Below are positions 46,354-54,178 of a stretch of 54,178 nucleotides of DNA, piece after piece. The stretch spans positions 1-54,178 of the forward strand of contig JAJTGU010000146.1 of NCBI GenBank assembly GCA_021297985.1, in the 5' to 3' direction. Positions within the stretch are counted from its first letter, which is position 1, and each line of letters begins with the position of its first letter. The position numbers and the translations under genes were made by a program. The DNA is from Rubrivivax sp. Its GTDB lineage: Bacteria; Pseudomonadota; Gammaproteobacteria; Burkholderiales; Burkholderiaceae_C. The notes beneath the pieces are model-generated. The model had not been told where the DNA came from and searched no databases. It saw nothing but the letters and a program-made list of their open reading frames with translations.

Positions 46354-47867
46354 TGAGCCTAGAGCCGCGCCTGCTGGTCGTCGACGACGAGCCCGATCTG
46401 CGCACGCTGTACGAATTGACGCTGCTGCGCGAGGGCTATGCCGTCGACAGCGCTGGCGATGTCGCACAGGCCTGGGCCTTGCTGGAGGCAGGTGCATACC
46501 AGGCCGTGATCACCGACATGCGCCTGCCCGACGGCACCGGCCTGGACCTGCTGCGTCGGATGGACCTTGCTGGACGCAACGAAAAGGGCATCGTCATCAC
46601 CGCCTATGGATCGGCCGAGAACGCGGTCGAGGCGCTCAAGGCAGGCGCATACGACTACCTCACAAAGCCGGTCGATCTGCGCCAGTTCAGGGCCGTCGTG
46701 GCTGCTGCGGTCGGCCGCATGTCGCGCCTGCAGCCGGCCGAGCATCCGGCGGCCGACACGCGAACGGCCGCACGGACACAGCGCGGAGTCGTTGACCTGG
46801 AGCCGGCAGCGCTGGATCGCCTGATCGGCGACTCGCGGGCGATGCAACAGGTTCGCTCGCTGGTGACCAAGGTTGCGCGCAGCATGGCGCCGGTGCTGGT
46901 GCGCGGCGAATCCGGAACCGGCAAGGAACTCGTTGCCCGTGCCATCCACGGCGTGTCACCGCGGTCGGCGATGCCGTTTGTCGCGGTCAACTGCGGGGCG
47001 ATCCCCGAATCGCTGCTTGAAGCGGAGTTCTTCGGCTACCGCAAGGGCGCGTTCACGGGCGCCCACGAAGACCGCGCCGGCTTCTTTCAGGCCGCGCAGG
47101 GCGGAACGCTCTTTCTCGACGAGATCGGCGATCTTCCGCTCGCGATGCAGAGCAAGCTGCTGCGTGCGATCCAGGAGCGAGCCGTTCGGCCGCTGGGCAC
47201 CACGGCCGAACTGACGGTCGATGTGCGCATCGTCAGCGCGACACACAAGGACCTTGCCGCCGCGGTGCTGGCGCAGACCTTTCGCCAGGACTTGTACTAC
47301 CGGCTCAACGTGATCCAGATCGAAGTGCCGCCGCTGCGCGACAGACTCTCGGATCTGGGGGCCATCTGCTCGGCGGTACTCGCCCGCATAGCCCGCGACG
47401 CGGGCGTGCAGCCGACGCCGCGGCTCGGGGCATCGGCTGCGCAGCACTTGATGCGCTACAGCTTTCCGGGCAATGTCCGCGAACTGGAGAACCTGTTGCA
47501 TCGTGCCCTGGCGCTGGCCGGCGGCAGCACCATCGAGGCCGACGACCTGGGTCTGCCCGCCTCCATGATCGAGGACCCGGGGAGTTCCGCTTCGATGCCC
47601 CTGGTCGGTGTCGACGAGGGCCCGCGTGGCCTGGCACCCGAGCTCGGGGACGCCGTCAGCGCTGGCGCAACTGTCTTGCCGAAGAACCTGGCCGAACACC
47701 TGGATCGTGTCGAGCGCGAGATCCTCGAGGCGGCACTGGAACGACATCGCTACAACCGGACGGCCGCAGGGGCCAGCCTGGGACTGTCCCTGCGGCAGAT
47801 GCGCTATCGCATGGCCAGGCTGGGCATTCTGGTCGACGCACCCGGCGAGTCTGACGCTGGCGACTGA
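46353..47867 (+). CDS. pilR: Sigma-54-dependent response regulator PilR
   Basis: PilR activates pilA with sigma-54 RNA polymerase. The 504-residue protein has a receiver domain with LLVVDDEPDLRTLY and phospho-acceptor Asp in VITDMRLPDGTG (about residue 53). The AAA+ domain has VRGESGTGKELVARAIH, the sigma-54 contact loop GAFTGA, GGTLFLDEIGDLP and RQDLYYRLNVIQIEVPPLRDR. A Fis-type helix-turn-helix at the end reads ILEAALERHRYNRTAAGASLGLSLRQMRYRMARLGI. Co-translated with pilS. No pilA gene is present in this window. Confidence 0.96.
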   Translation: MSLEPRLLVVDDEPDLRTLYELTLLREGYAVDSAGDVAQAWALLEAGAYQAVITDMRLPDGTGLDLLRRMDLAGRNEKGIVITAYGSAENAVEALKAGAYDYLTKPVDLRQFRAVVAAAVGRMSRLQPAEHPAADTRTAARTQRGVVDLEPAALDRLIGDSRAMQQVRSLVTKVARSMAPVLVRGESGTGKELVARAIHGVSPRSAMPFVAVNCGAIPESLLEAEFFGYRKGAFTGAHEDRAGFFQAAQGGTLFLDEIGDLPLAMQSKLLRAIQERAVRPLGTTAELTVDVRIVSATHKDLAAAVLAQTFRQDLYYRLNVIQIEVPPLRDRLSDLGAICSAVLARIARDAGVQPTPRLGASAAQHLMRYSFPGNVRELENLLHRALALAGGSTIEADDLGLPASMIEDPGSSASMPLVGVDEGPRGLAPELGDAVSAGATVLPKNLAEHLDRVEREILEAALERHRYNRTAAGASLGLSLRQMRYRMARLGILVDAPGESDAGD

Positions 47868-47916
47868 ATGAAGGTGCTTCGCGCGCTTTCCGGTGCGATC
47901 CCGCAACTGCGTGAAA

Positions 47917-47964
47917 ACGCTAGCCCTAGTGCCTTGATGGGCCGTAGCACCCCAGATATAGTGC
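47917..47964 (+). promoter_or_regulatory. nrdA promoter with two candidate NrdR boxes
   Basis: The 334 bases between pilR and nrdA have no gene. They contain a sigma-70-like promoter TTGATG (47934-47939), 17 bases, TATAGT (47957-47962). Two NrdR-box-like 16-mers lie at 47917-47932 (ACGCTAGCCCTAGTGC) and 47949-47964 (ACCCCAGATATAGTGC), offset by exactly 32 bases or three helical turns. That is the arrangement known for NrdR operators (consensus acaCwAtATaTwGtgt). The second box overlaps the -10 element, fitting repression by NrdR when ATP or dATP is plentiful. The remaining leader of about 230 bases shows nothing recognisable. Confidence 0.7.
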
Positions 47965-48201
47965 CCGTGTGACAATCGCTGCCTTGCCCCGGGAGTCCTC
48001 CTCGCACCGTGCTTCGGTGCCTCCGCGGGCGGTGCGGTCGTCCTCGCGAACCTCAAGCACGACCGCTTTCCTCCGGACCGCCTGAGCGCCGCTCGCGCGC
48101 CGCGTCCGACCCTTTCACGACAACCGATCGCCGTTCTCGCCCAGGCAACCCGCTCTCTTGGCGGGTGCTCGGCAGCAACAGCCCCCATGGGAGACCCTTC
48201 G

Positions 48202-51099
48202 ATGCTGACCACCATGCCTTCCGCAGCCCAGAACACCGGGGCTTCCACGCTTGCTCCGACCGGCTCGCCGGTGTCGGCAGGCCGCGGCGTTCCACGCGCG
48301 GCGGCTGGCGCGGCCAACGCCTACGCCTCGTACCAGATCATCCGCCGCAACGGGGCCGTTGTCGGCTTCGAGCCGGACAAGATCGCGATCGCGCTGATGA
48401 AGGCGTTTCTTGCCGTCCACGGCACCCAGGGTGCGGCATCGGCCAGCGTTCGCGAGACGGTCGAGCAGCTCACCGAGTCGTGTGTACGCGCCTTGTTGCG
48501 GTCGCGTCCGGGTGGCGGCACCTTCCACATCGAAGACATCCAGGACAACGTCGAGTTGGCGCTGATGCGTGGCAGCCACCACGAGGTGGCCAGGGCCTAC
48601 GTGCTGTATCGCGAGCGCCGCGCGCAGGAGCGGGCCCGCAGTGCCGCCGAACAGGCCCCGAAGGCGCCGGAGTTGCACGTCATGGATCGTGGCCAGCGCG
48701 TGCCGCTGGACATGGCGGCGTTGGCGTCGCTGGTGGAGTCGGCCTGCGCGGGCCTGGGCGCCGATGTCGCGGCCGAGCCCATCCTGGCCGAAACCCGCCG
48801 CAACCTCTACGACGGCGTTCCGATCGACGAGGTCTTCAAGGCTGCGATCCTTTCGGCCCGTACGCTGATCGAGAAGGACCCGGACTACACCCGTGCCACC
48901 GCGCGCCTGCTGCTGCACACGATCCGGCGCGAGATCCTGGGCGAGGACGTGACCCAGGAGGCGATGACGCAGCGCTACGGCGAGTACTTCCCGCAGTTCA
49001 TCAAGCGGGGTGTCGAGGCCGAGTTGCTCGATGCCCGGATGCTGCAGTACGACCTCGTCCGCCTGGGTGCGGCGCTGAAGGCCGAGCGCGATCTGCAGTT
49101 CGACTACCTCGGCCTCCAGACCTTGTACGACCGCTACTTCCTGCACATCGACGAAACCCGCATCGAGCTGCCGCAGGCGTTCTTCATGCGTGTCGCGATG
49201 GGCCTGGCGTTGAACGAGATCGACCGCGAGGCCCGCGCCATCGAGTTCTACGGCGTGTTGTCGAGCTTCGACTTCATGAGCTCGACGCCGACGCTGTTCA
49301 ACAGCGGGACACAGCGCAGCCAGCTGTCGAGCTGCTACCTCACGACGGTGGCCGACGACCTCGACGGCATCTATGAAGCGCTGAAGGAGAACGCGTTGCT
49401 GTCCAAGTTCGCCGGCGGCCTGGGCAACGACTGGACCCGGGTACGCGCCCTTGGCAGCTATATCAAGGGCACCAACGGCAAGAGCCAGGGTGTGGTGCCC
49501 TTCCTGAAGGTCGTCAACGACACTGCGGTGGCGGTCAATCAGGGCGGCAAGCGCAAGGGTGCTGTCTGCTCCTACCTCGAGACCTGGCATCTCGACATCG
49601 AGGAGTTCCTCGAGCTGCGCAAGAACACCGGCGACGACCGTCGACGCACCCACGACATGAACACCGCGAACTGGATCCCCGATCTGTTCATGAGGCGTGT
49701 CATCGAAGGCGGCGACTGGACCTTGTTCTCGCCCTCGACCTGCCCGGACCTGCACGACAAGTTCGGAGCCGCCTTCGAGCAGGCCTACGTGGCCTACGAG
49801 GCCAAGGCCGACCGTGGCGAGCTGAAGCTGCACAAGCGACTGCCCGCCAAGGACCTGTGGCGCAAGATGCTCTCGATGCTGTTCGAGACCGGCCATCCCT
49901 GGATCACGTTCAAGGACGCCTGCAATGTCCGCAGTCCGCAGCAGCACGTGGGGGTGGTGCACTCGTCGAACCTGTGCACCGAGATCACGCTGAACACCAG
50001 CGACACCGAGATCGCGGTCTGCAACCTGGGCAGCGTCAATCTCGCCCAGCATCTGAAGGACGGCGCAGTCGATCACGACAAGCTCAAGCGCACGGTCGCC
50101 ACCGCGATGCGCATGCTCGACAACGTGATCGACATCAACTACTACGCCGTGAAGAAGGCGCGCGACAGCAACCTGCGTCACCGACCGGTGGGTCTGGGCA
50201 TCATGGGCTTCCAAGACTGCCTGTACCGGCTGCGGGTGCCTTATGCCAGCGAAGAGGCCGTGGCCTTTGCCGACCGCTCGATGGAGGCCGTGTGCTACCA
50301 CGCGTATTGGGCCAGCACCGAGTTGGCTGAAGAGCGTGGCCGCTACAGCAGCTACCGAGGCAGCCTCTGGGACCGCGGTGTCCTGCCGCTGGATACGCTG
50401 GACACGCTGGCCCGCGAGCGCGGCGGCTACGTCGAGGTGGACCGCAGCAGCACGTTGGACTGGAATGCACTGCGCGGGCGTATCGCCGAGCATGGCATGC
50501 GCAACAGCAACTGCGTCGCGATCGCGCCGACGGCCACGATCAGCAACATCATCGGCGTCGATGCCTCGATCGAGCCGAGCTTCGGCAACCTGTCCGTGAA
50601 GAGCAATCTCTCGGGTGAGTTCACCGTGATCAACGAGTACCTGGTTCGTGACCTGAAGAAGATCGGCCTCTGGGACGACGTCATGGTGATGGATCTCAAG
50701 CACTTCGAGGGTTCGTTGCTGCCGATCGACCGCGTGCCCGCCGAGCTCAAGAGGCTGTACGCCACCGCTTTCGAGATCGACCCGAGCTGGTTGGTCGAGG
50801 CCGGCGCGAGGCGCCAGAAGTGGATCGACCAGGCGCAGAGTCTGAACATCTACATGGCCGGCGCTTCGGGCAAGCGGCTTGACGAGACCTACAAGCTCGC
50901 CTGGCTGCGTGGACTGAAGACCACCTACTACCTGCGCACGACGAGCGCGACCTACGCCGAGAAGAGCACGGTCTCGTCGAGCACGCTGAACTCGGTGGCC
51001 AACGCGGGCTCGGGCCCGGCTGCACTTGCAGCAGCCGAGCCGGCGAGCGACATCAAGTTCTGCTCGATCGACAACCCGGACTGCGAAGCCTGTCAGTGA
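48202..51099 (+). CDS. nrdA: Ribonucleoside-diphosphate reductase, alpha subunit (class Ia)
   Basis: NrdA is the catalytic subunit that reduces ribonucleoside diphosphates. The 965-residue product has an N-terminal ATP-cone at about residues 43-135 (YQIIRRNGAVVGFEPDKIAIALMKAF) and a second cone-like unit at about 150-245 (LHVMDRGQRVPLDMAALASLVESA). Active-site residues are in SQLSSCYL, NLCTEITLNT (N-x-C-x-E) and AVCNLGSVNL. The C-terminal shuttle cysteines are in DCEACQ. The ATG at 48202 has GGGAG eight bases upstream; ATG 48187 is in frame. The 999-codon antisense frame is a shadow. It is followed by nrdB after 171 bases. Confidence 0.97.
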   Translation: MLTTMPSAAQNTGASTLAPTGSPVSAGRGVPRAAAGAANAYASYQIIRRNGAVVGFEPDKIAIALMKAFLAVHGTQGAASASVRETVEQLTESCVRALLRSRPGGGTFHIEDIQDNVELALMRGSHHEVARAYVLYRERRAQERARSAAEQAPKAPELHVMDRGQRVPLDMAALASLVESACAGLGADVAAEPILAETRRNLYDGVPIDEVFKAAILSARTLIEKDPDYTRATARLLLHTIRREILGEDVTQEAMTQRYGEYFPQFIKRGVEAELLDARMLQYDLVRLGAALKAERDLQFDYLGLQTLYDRYFLHIDETRIELPQAFFMRVAMGLALNEIDREARAIEFYGVLSSFDFMSSTPTLFNSGTQRSQLSSCYLTTVADDLDGIYEALKENALLSKFAGGLGNDWTRVRALGSYIKGTNGKSQGVVPFLKVVNDTAVAVNQGGKRKGAVCSYLETWHLDIEEFLELRKNTGDDRRRTHDMNTANWIPDLFMRRVIEGGDWTLFSPSTCPDLHDKFGAAFEQAYVAYEAKADRGELKLHKRLPAKDLWRKMLSMLFETGHPWITFKDACNVRSPQQHVGVVHSSNLCTEITLNTSDTEIAVCNLGSVNLAQHLKDGAVDHDKLKRTVATAMRMLDNVIDINYYAVKKARDSNLRHRPVGLGIMGFQDCLYRLRVPYASEEAVAFADRSMEAVCYHAYWASTELAEERGRYSSYRGSLWDRGVLPLDTLDTLARERGGYVEVDRSSTLDWNALRGRIAEHGMRNSNCVAIAPTATISNIIGVDASIEPSFGNLSVKSNLSGEFTVINEYLVRDLKKIGLWDDVMVMDLKHFEGSLLPIDRVPAELKRLYATAFEIDPSWLVEAGARRQKWIDQAQSLNIYMAGASGKRLDETYKLAWLRGLKTTYYLRTTSATYAEKSTVSSSTLNSVANAGSGPAALAAAEPASDIKFCSIDNPDCEACQ

Positions 51100-51270
51100 C
51101 CGATCGCAACCCATCGCGACCCGAATCGAGGATGCCTAACCTTCGAGTTAGTTCTACATCGATGCGCTTTCGATGCGGTACCGCAACACCATGTCGCGCA
51201 TTTCGCGCAACAAGGCTTGAGATTTCGATCGCAAGCCTCCGATAATTCGCCACCTCAGAAAGAGATGTCC

Positions 51271-52509
51271 ATGCTGGTCTGGGACGACGAAGTCAGAACC
51301 GCCTCGAAGCACGAATCGCCGCAGCCCTTGCGGCAGGTCCCTCCGACTGCGCAGCCCGCATTGCAGGTTGCCGTCCTGGCCACGATGCCGACTTCACCGA
51401 TGCCGACTGCACCGGTGCCGACTTCGACACCGTCGGTGCAAGCCAAGCCCGCTGTACCTGCAACCGTTGGTGCACCGATCCCGACCGCCGCGCCTCGACG
51501 TGTCAACGCGGCCGACAAGCGGATCATCAACGGCCAGACCGACGTCAACCAGCTGGTGCCATTCAAGTACAAGTGGGCCTGGGAAAAGTACCTGTCCACC
51601 TGCGCCAACCATTGGATGCCGCAGGAAGTGAACATGTCGCGCGACATCGCGACCTGGAAGGACCCGAACGGCCTGACCGAAGACGAGCGTCGCATCATCA
51701 AGCGCAACCTCGGCTTCTTCGTCACCGCCGATTCGCTCGCGGCCAACAACATCGTGCTCGGCACCTACAGGCACATCACGGCGCCCGAGTGCCGGCAGTT
51801 CCTGCTGCGTCAGGCCTTTGAAGAAGCGATCCACACCCACGCCTATCAGTACATCGTCGAGAGCCTGGGCCTGGACGAAAGCGAGATCTTCAACGCGTAC
51901 CACGAGGTTGCGTCGATCCGCGAGAAGGACGAGTTCCTGATCCCGTTCATCGACGCGATCATGGATCCGCACTTCGTGACGGGCACGCCCGAGGCCGACC
52001 AGACGCTTCTGAAGAGCCTGATCGTCTTCGCCTGCCTGATGGAAGGCCTGTTCTTCTACGTCGGCTTCACGCAGATCCTCTCGCTGGGCCGACAGAACAA
52101 GATGACCGGTGCAGCAGAGCAGTATCAGTACATCCTGCGTGACGAGTCGATGCACTGCAACTTCGGCATCGACCTGATCAACCAGATCAAGCTCGAGAAC
52201 CCGCACCTGTGGACGGCCGCGTTCAAGGCCGAGATCAAGACCCTGTTCGAGCGCGCGGTCCAGCTGGAGTACCGCTACGCCGAGGACACCATGCCCCGCG
52301 GCGTGCTGGGCCTGAACGCGAACATGTTCAAGGGCTATCTGCGCTACATCGCGAATCGGCGCGCGACGCAGATCGGTCTCAAGCCTCTGTTCCCGAACGA
52401 AGAGAACCCGTTTCCGTGGATGAGCGAGATGATCGATCTCAAGAAGGAGCGCAACTTCTTTGAGACCCGCGTCATTGACTACCAGACCGGGGGTGCGCTT
52501 GAGTGGTGA
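51271..52509 (+). CDS. nrdB: Ribonucleoside-diphosphate reductase, beta subunit (class Ia)
   Basis: NrdB carries the diiron centre and tyrosyl radical. The 412-residue protein has iron ligands and radical site in [13 protein letters not shown] (E-x-x-H-x-x-x-Y) and [14 protein letters not shown] (E-x-x-H). [34 protein letters not shown] lies before them and [17 protein letters not shown] ends the protein. The start MLVWDDE was chosen because AGAAAGAG lies six bases before this ATG; ATG 51265 is two codons upstream. Residues about 15-75 form a Pro/Thr/Ala-rich low-complexity stretch with repeated MPT/VPT units, absent from the E. coli protein. Confidence 0.96.
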   Translation: MLVWDDEVRTASKHESPQPLRQVPPTAQPALQVAVLATMPTSPMPTAPVPTSTPSVQAKPAVPATVGAPIPTAAPRRVNAADKRIINGQTDVNQLVPFKYKWAWEKYLSTCANHWMPQEVNMSRDIATWKDPNGLTEDERRIIKRNLGFFVTADSLAANNIVLGTYRHITAPECRQFLLRQAFEEAIHTHAYQYIVESLGLDESEIFNAYHEVASIREKDEFLIPFIDAIMDPHFVTGTPEADQTLLKSLIVFACLMEGLFFYVGFTQILSLGRQNKMTGAAEQYQYILRDESMHCNFGIDLINQIKLENPHLWTAAFKAEIKTLFERAVQLEYRYAEDTMPRGVLGLNANMFKGYLRYIANRRATQIGLKPLFPNEENPFPWMSEMIDLKKERNFFETRVIDYQTGGALEW

Positions 52510-52743
52510 GGCCATGTGCCCGCACCAAGCGAAGACTCACCGGCGTTTTGTGAGAGATCAAGAATTGCAGACCCAGGCAGGCGCCAAGACCGAAACGACC
52601 ACGAGTCGTGCCAGGTCTGCATCCGTGTTCATCGCACCGTGGCAACCGTGCCGGCATGAGGCCGACGCAGACCGTCGGGCGATGAATCCTCGTATTGCAC
52701 GCGGCAGTACGAGGTGTTTTGCAACTTGATCAAGGAGATCGTG

Positions 52744-53142
52744 ATGGCAACTGCGAAGAAGGCCGCTCCGGCCAAGAAGGCCCCGGCGAAGAAGGCGGCC
52801 CCTGCGAAGAAGGCAGCCCCGGCCAAGAAGGCGGCCCCTGCGAAGAAGGCAGCCCCGGCCAAGAAGGCGGCCCCTGCGAAGAAGGCCGCACCGGCCAAGA
52901 AGGCCGCCGCCAAGAAGGCCGCCCCCGCCAAGAAGGCCCCCGCGGCCAAGAAGGCAGCCCCGGCCAAGAAGGCCGCTCCGGCGAAGAAGGCTGCGGCTAA
53001 GAAGCCGGCTGTGAAGAAGCCTGCAGCAAAGAAGGCGGCAAAGAAGGCACCCGCTGCACCTGCCGCCGCTGCCCCTGCGCCAGCGAAGACGGCATTGAAC
53101 CCGGCGGCTGCATGGCCGTTCCCGACGGGCAACAAGCCCTAA
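52744..53142 (+). CDS. Histone H1-like Ala/Lys/Pro-rich DNA-binding protein
   Basis: A 132-residue protein made almost entirely of repeated KKAAPA/KKAPA units, very basic and disordered, ending AAAWPFPTGNKP. It resembles bacterial histone H1-like proteins (AlgP, BpH1 and the chlamydial Hc proteins), which coat nucleic acids. AGGAG lies six bases before the ATG. The coding sequence is itself a tandem repeat of aag-aag-gc and cc-gc units, so its length may vary between strains. The 234-base gap after nrdB shows no clear feature. A terminator follows the gene. Confidence 0.85.
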   Translation: MATAKKAAPAKKAPAKKAAPAKKAAPAKKAAPAKKAAPAKKAAPAKKAAPAKKAAAKKAAPAKKAPAAKKAAPAKKAAPAKKAAAKKPAVKKPAAKKAAKKAPAAPAAAAPAPAKTALNPAAAWPFPTGNKP

Positions 53143-53183
53143 GGTGAGTGGATCCGTTGACCTGATGAGGTCGACGCGCTGAC

Positions 53184-53214
53184 GAGGCCCAGCACAGTGC
53201 TGGGCCTCTTTTCT
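53184..53214 (+). terminator. Intrinsic terminator after the histone-like gene
   Basis: GAGGCCCAGCAC pairs with GTGCTGGGCCTC in a GC-rich hairpin with a very small loop, followed by TTTTCTT. It separates the histone-like gene from the low-GC gene that follows. Confidence 0.85.
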
Positions 53215-53279
53215 TGTGCCAGCCACTCTGCAACCATGTTGAGTCTCACACTCTCGTGATATGCAATTGAGGTGCGAAC

Positions 53280-54178
53280 ATGAGCCGCATGCTTGAGGAA
53301 ATCGACACCAACATCAAGAACGCGCCTTCAGAAGAGATTCGTGCTGAGTGGCAAGCCAAGAGGGCCTGCTATCTGGTTAGGGTGAGTCGCTATGCCGAAG
53401 CTCGCCAGTTGATCTCTTGGTTGAGGCCTAGATACCGGACTGGCCATGTTCCGACCGTATTGATCTGGATCATGCTGGCAGAGGGACTGCTGCTCATGTA
53501 CGAGGCCATGAGCATTGAGGCCGCAGATCGAATCCAGCGCGCCCAACTTCTTGCTAAAGCCATTGGGCACAAAGAACTTCTTTCAAACACGTCAGTTTGG
53601 CGTGCGCTGGTTGAGTTCAATTCGTCCGACTTTCAGCGAATGGCGCAGTCTTTACGCTTGGCCGCCGAGAACATGGGTGAGAGCCGTCTTGTTCAGTCCC
53701 GAGTTGCGCTCATCATTTCGCAGTGCTACTTGTTGTGCGGAGACTGGGAGGCCGCCAATAGATGGGGCTCCATGACGCAGCTGAACGCAACGAAGCTTGG
53801 CGATCAGGGCACTATCGAGGCGATGCTCTACAACAGAGCGGCGATGCACATTGGGCGACTAAGGGCCGAGGCTTGTGTGAGGGCAATCGATGAGAGTGAG
53901 GTCAAGGCTGTCGAGTACGAACTAGCGTCGGCGCGAAACTACTTTCGGCTGACCCAGCACCTTGAGACAGCTCGCCTTTTGGACCTTTGCGCTGCACGGC
54001 TGTTGTTGTTGCAAAAACGATTCTCGGAGGCTGACGAAGCGATGTCAGTGCTTCGCGGTGGGGGCGCTTTTCCTAAGTGGAACTTCAGCCCTGACCTTAT
54101 GGACTTGGAGCGTCTTTACTGTGTGTCCAGAGTTCATGGCGCTGTAAATGAGAGCCAACTTGCCGATGCTGTTGATGC
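53280..54178 (+). CDS. Unrecognised protein, probable helical-repeat (TPR-like), 3' end outside window
   Basis: Missing from the ORF track because it has no stop inside the window. From ATG 53280 the frame is open for 299 codons to the edge: MSRMLEEIDTNIKNAPSEEIRAEWQAKRACYLVRVSRYAEARQLISWL and so on. It reads as successive amphipathic helices with TPR-like spacing (RYAEARQLISWLRP, CYLLCGDWEAANRW, LLLLQKRFSEADEAMSVLR), without signal peptide or membrane segment. Codon use (many CTT, GTT, TTG, GCT) and base composition (about 52-53% GC in two sampled lines, 53521 and 53581) differ sharply from all other genes here. This suggests recent transfer or a different genomic island. No function is assigned. 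Confidence 0.75.
   Translation, partial: MSRMLEEIDTNIKNAPSEEIRAEWQAKRACYLVRVSRYAEARQLISWLRPRYRTGHVPTVLIWIMLAEGLLLMYEAMSIEAADRIQRAQLLAKAIGHKELLSNTSVWRALVEFNSSDFQRMAQSLRLAAENMGESRLVQSRVALIISQCYLLCGDWEAANRWGSMTQLNATKLGDQGTIEAMLYNRAAMHIGRLRAEACVRAIDESEVKAVEYELASARNYFRLTQHLETARLLDLCAARLLLLQKRFSEADEAMSVLRGGGAFPKWNFSPDLMDLERLYCVSRVHGAVNESQLADAVD

Noticed and set aside
48115-51114. 999-codon open frame antisense to nrdA
   Set aside because: Composed of Arg/Val/Gly/His-rich shadow sequence with no family motifs; nrdA on the other strand carries all catalytic residues.
52500-52556. GGTGAG...CTCACC inverted repeat after nrdB as a terminator
   Set aside because: Six-base arms with a loop of about 30 bases and only four T afterwards; too weak.
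52744-53142. CRISPR-like or non-coding tandem repeat
   Set aside because: The repeat units are contiguous codons in one frame with a ribosome site, start and stop; there are no unique spacers.

Overview
The window is high-GC DNA from a betaproteobacterium, most likely a Burkholderiales member of the Rubrivivax/Leptothrix/Roseateles kind. This is inferred from gene content and order (hemA-prfA-prmC-grxD-ubiX, rplU-rpmA-obg-proB, pilB-pilC-pilD-coaE-zapD-yacG, an Ala/Lys/Pro histone H1-like protein, a PP0621-type protein before pilS-pilR). No database search was possible.

Region 1 (1-18050) is an accessory sugar-catabolic locus. A leftward operon starts with an ABC sugar-binding protein. It continues through two permeases, a GH38 alpha-mannosidase-type hydrolase, a DUF4127 protein, an FAD-dependent oxidoreductase, the transporter ATPase, N-acetylglucosamine-6-phosphate deacetylase (nagA) and the start of one more gene. 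Divergent from it are a GntR/HutC regulator, an N-acetylmannosamine-6-phosphate epimerase (NanE family), a TonB-dependent receptor, a Tat-exported GHL10-type hydrolase and a BadF-type amino-sugar kinase. Together these could carry an oligosaccharide across both membranes, cut it, phosphorylate an N-acetylhexosamine, epimerise it, deacetylate it and feed glycolysis. No sialate lyase is present. A ManNAc- or HexNAc/mannose-containing glycan is therefore a better guess than sialic acid. A shared GGTATACRTT motif lies in both promoter regions.

Region 2 (18030-28809) is core genome: yacG, zapD, coaE and the type IV pilus genes pilD, pilC, pilB on the minus strand; tRNA-Pro(CGG); the polyprenyl diphosphate synthase ispB; then rplU, rpmA, obg, proB rightward and rppH leftward. 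Region 3 (28977-39948) holds proS, a DUF418 membrane protein and a lytic transglycosylase rightward. Leftward are hemA, prfA, prmC, an outer-membrane protein, grxD and ubiX. Then come a small membrane protein, miaB with a coupled periplasmic protein, and tRNA-Met.

Region 4 (39999-47867) holds ftsY and ffh (both SRP-pathway GTPases), a DUF2726 protein, a CcsA-like cytochrome assembly protein, a PP0621 protein and the pilS-pilR two-component system. Region 5 (47868-53214) is nrdA-nrdB, preceded by a promoter with two candidate NrdR boxes 32 bp apart, then the histone H1-like gene and a strong terminator. The last 0.9 kb is clearly lower in GC. It contains an unfinished, unrecognised, probably helical-repeat protein that may be recently acquired.
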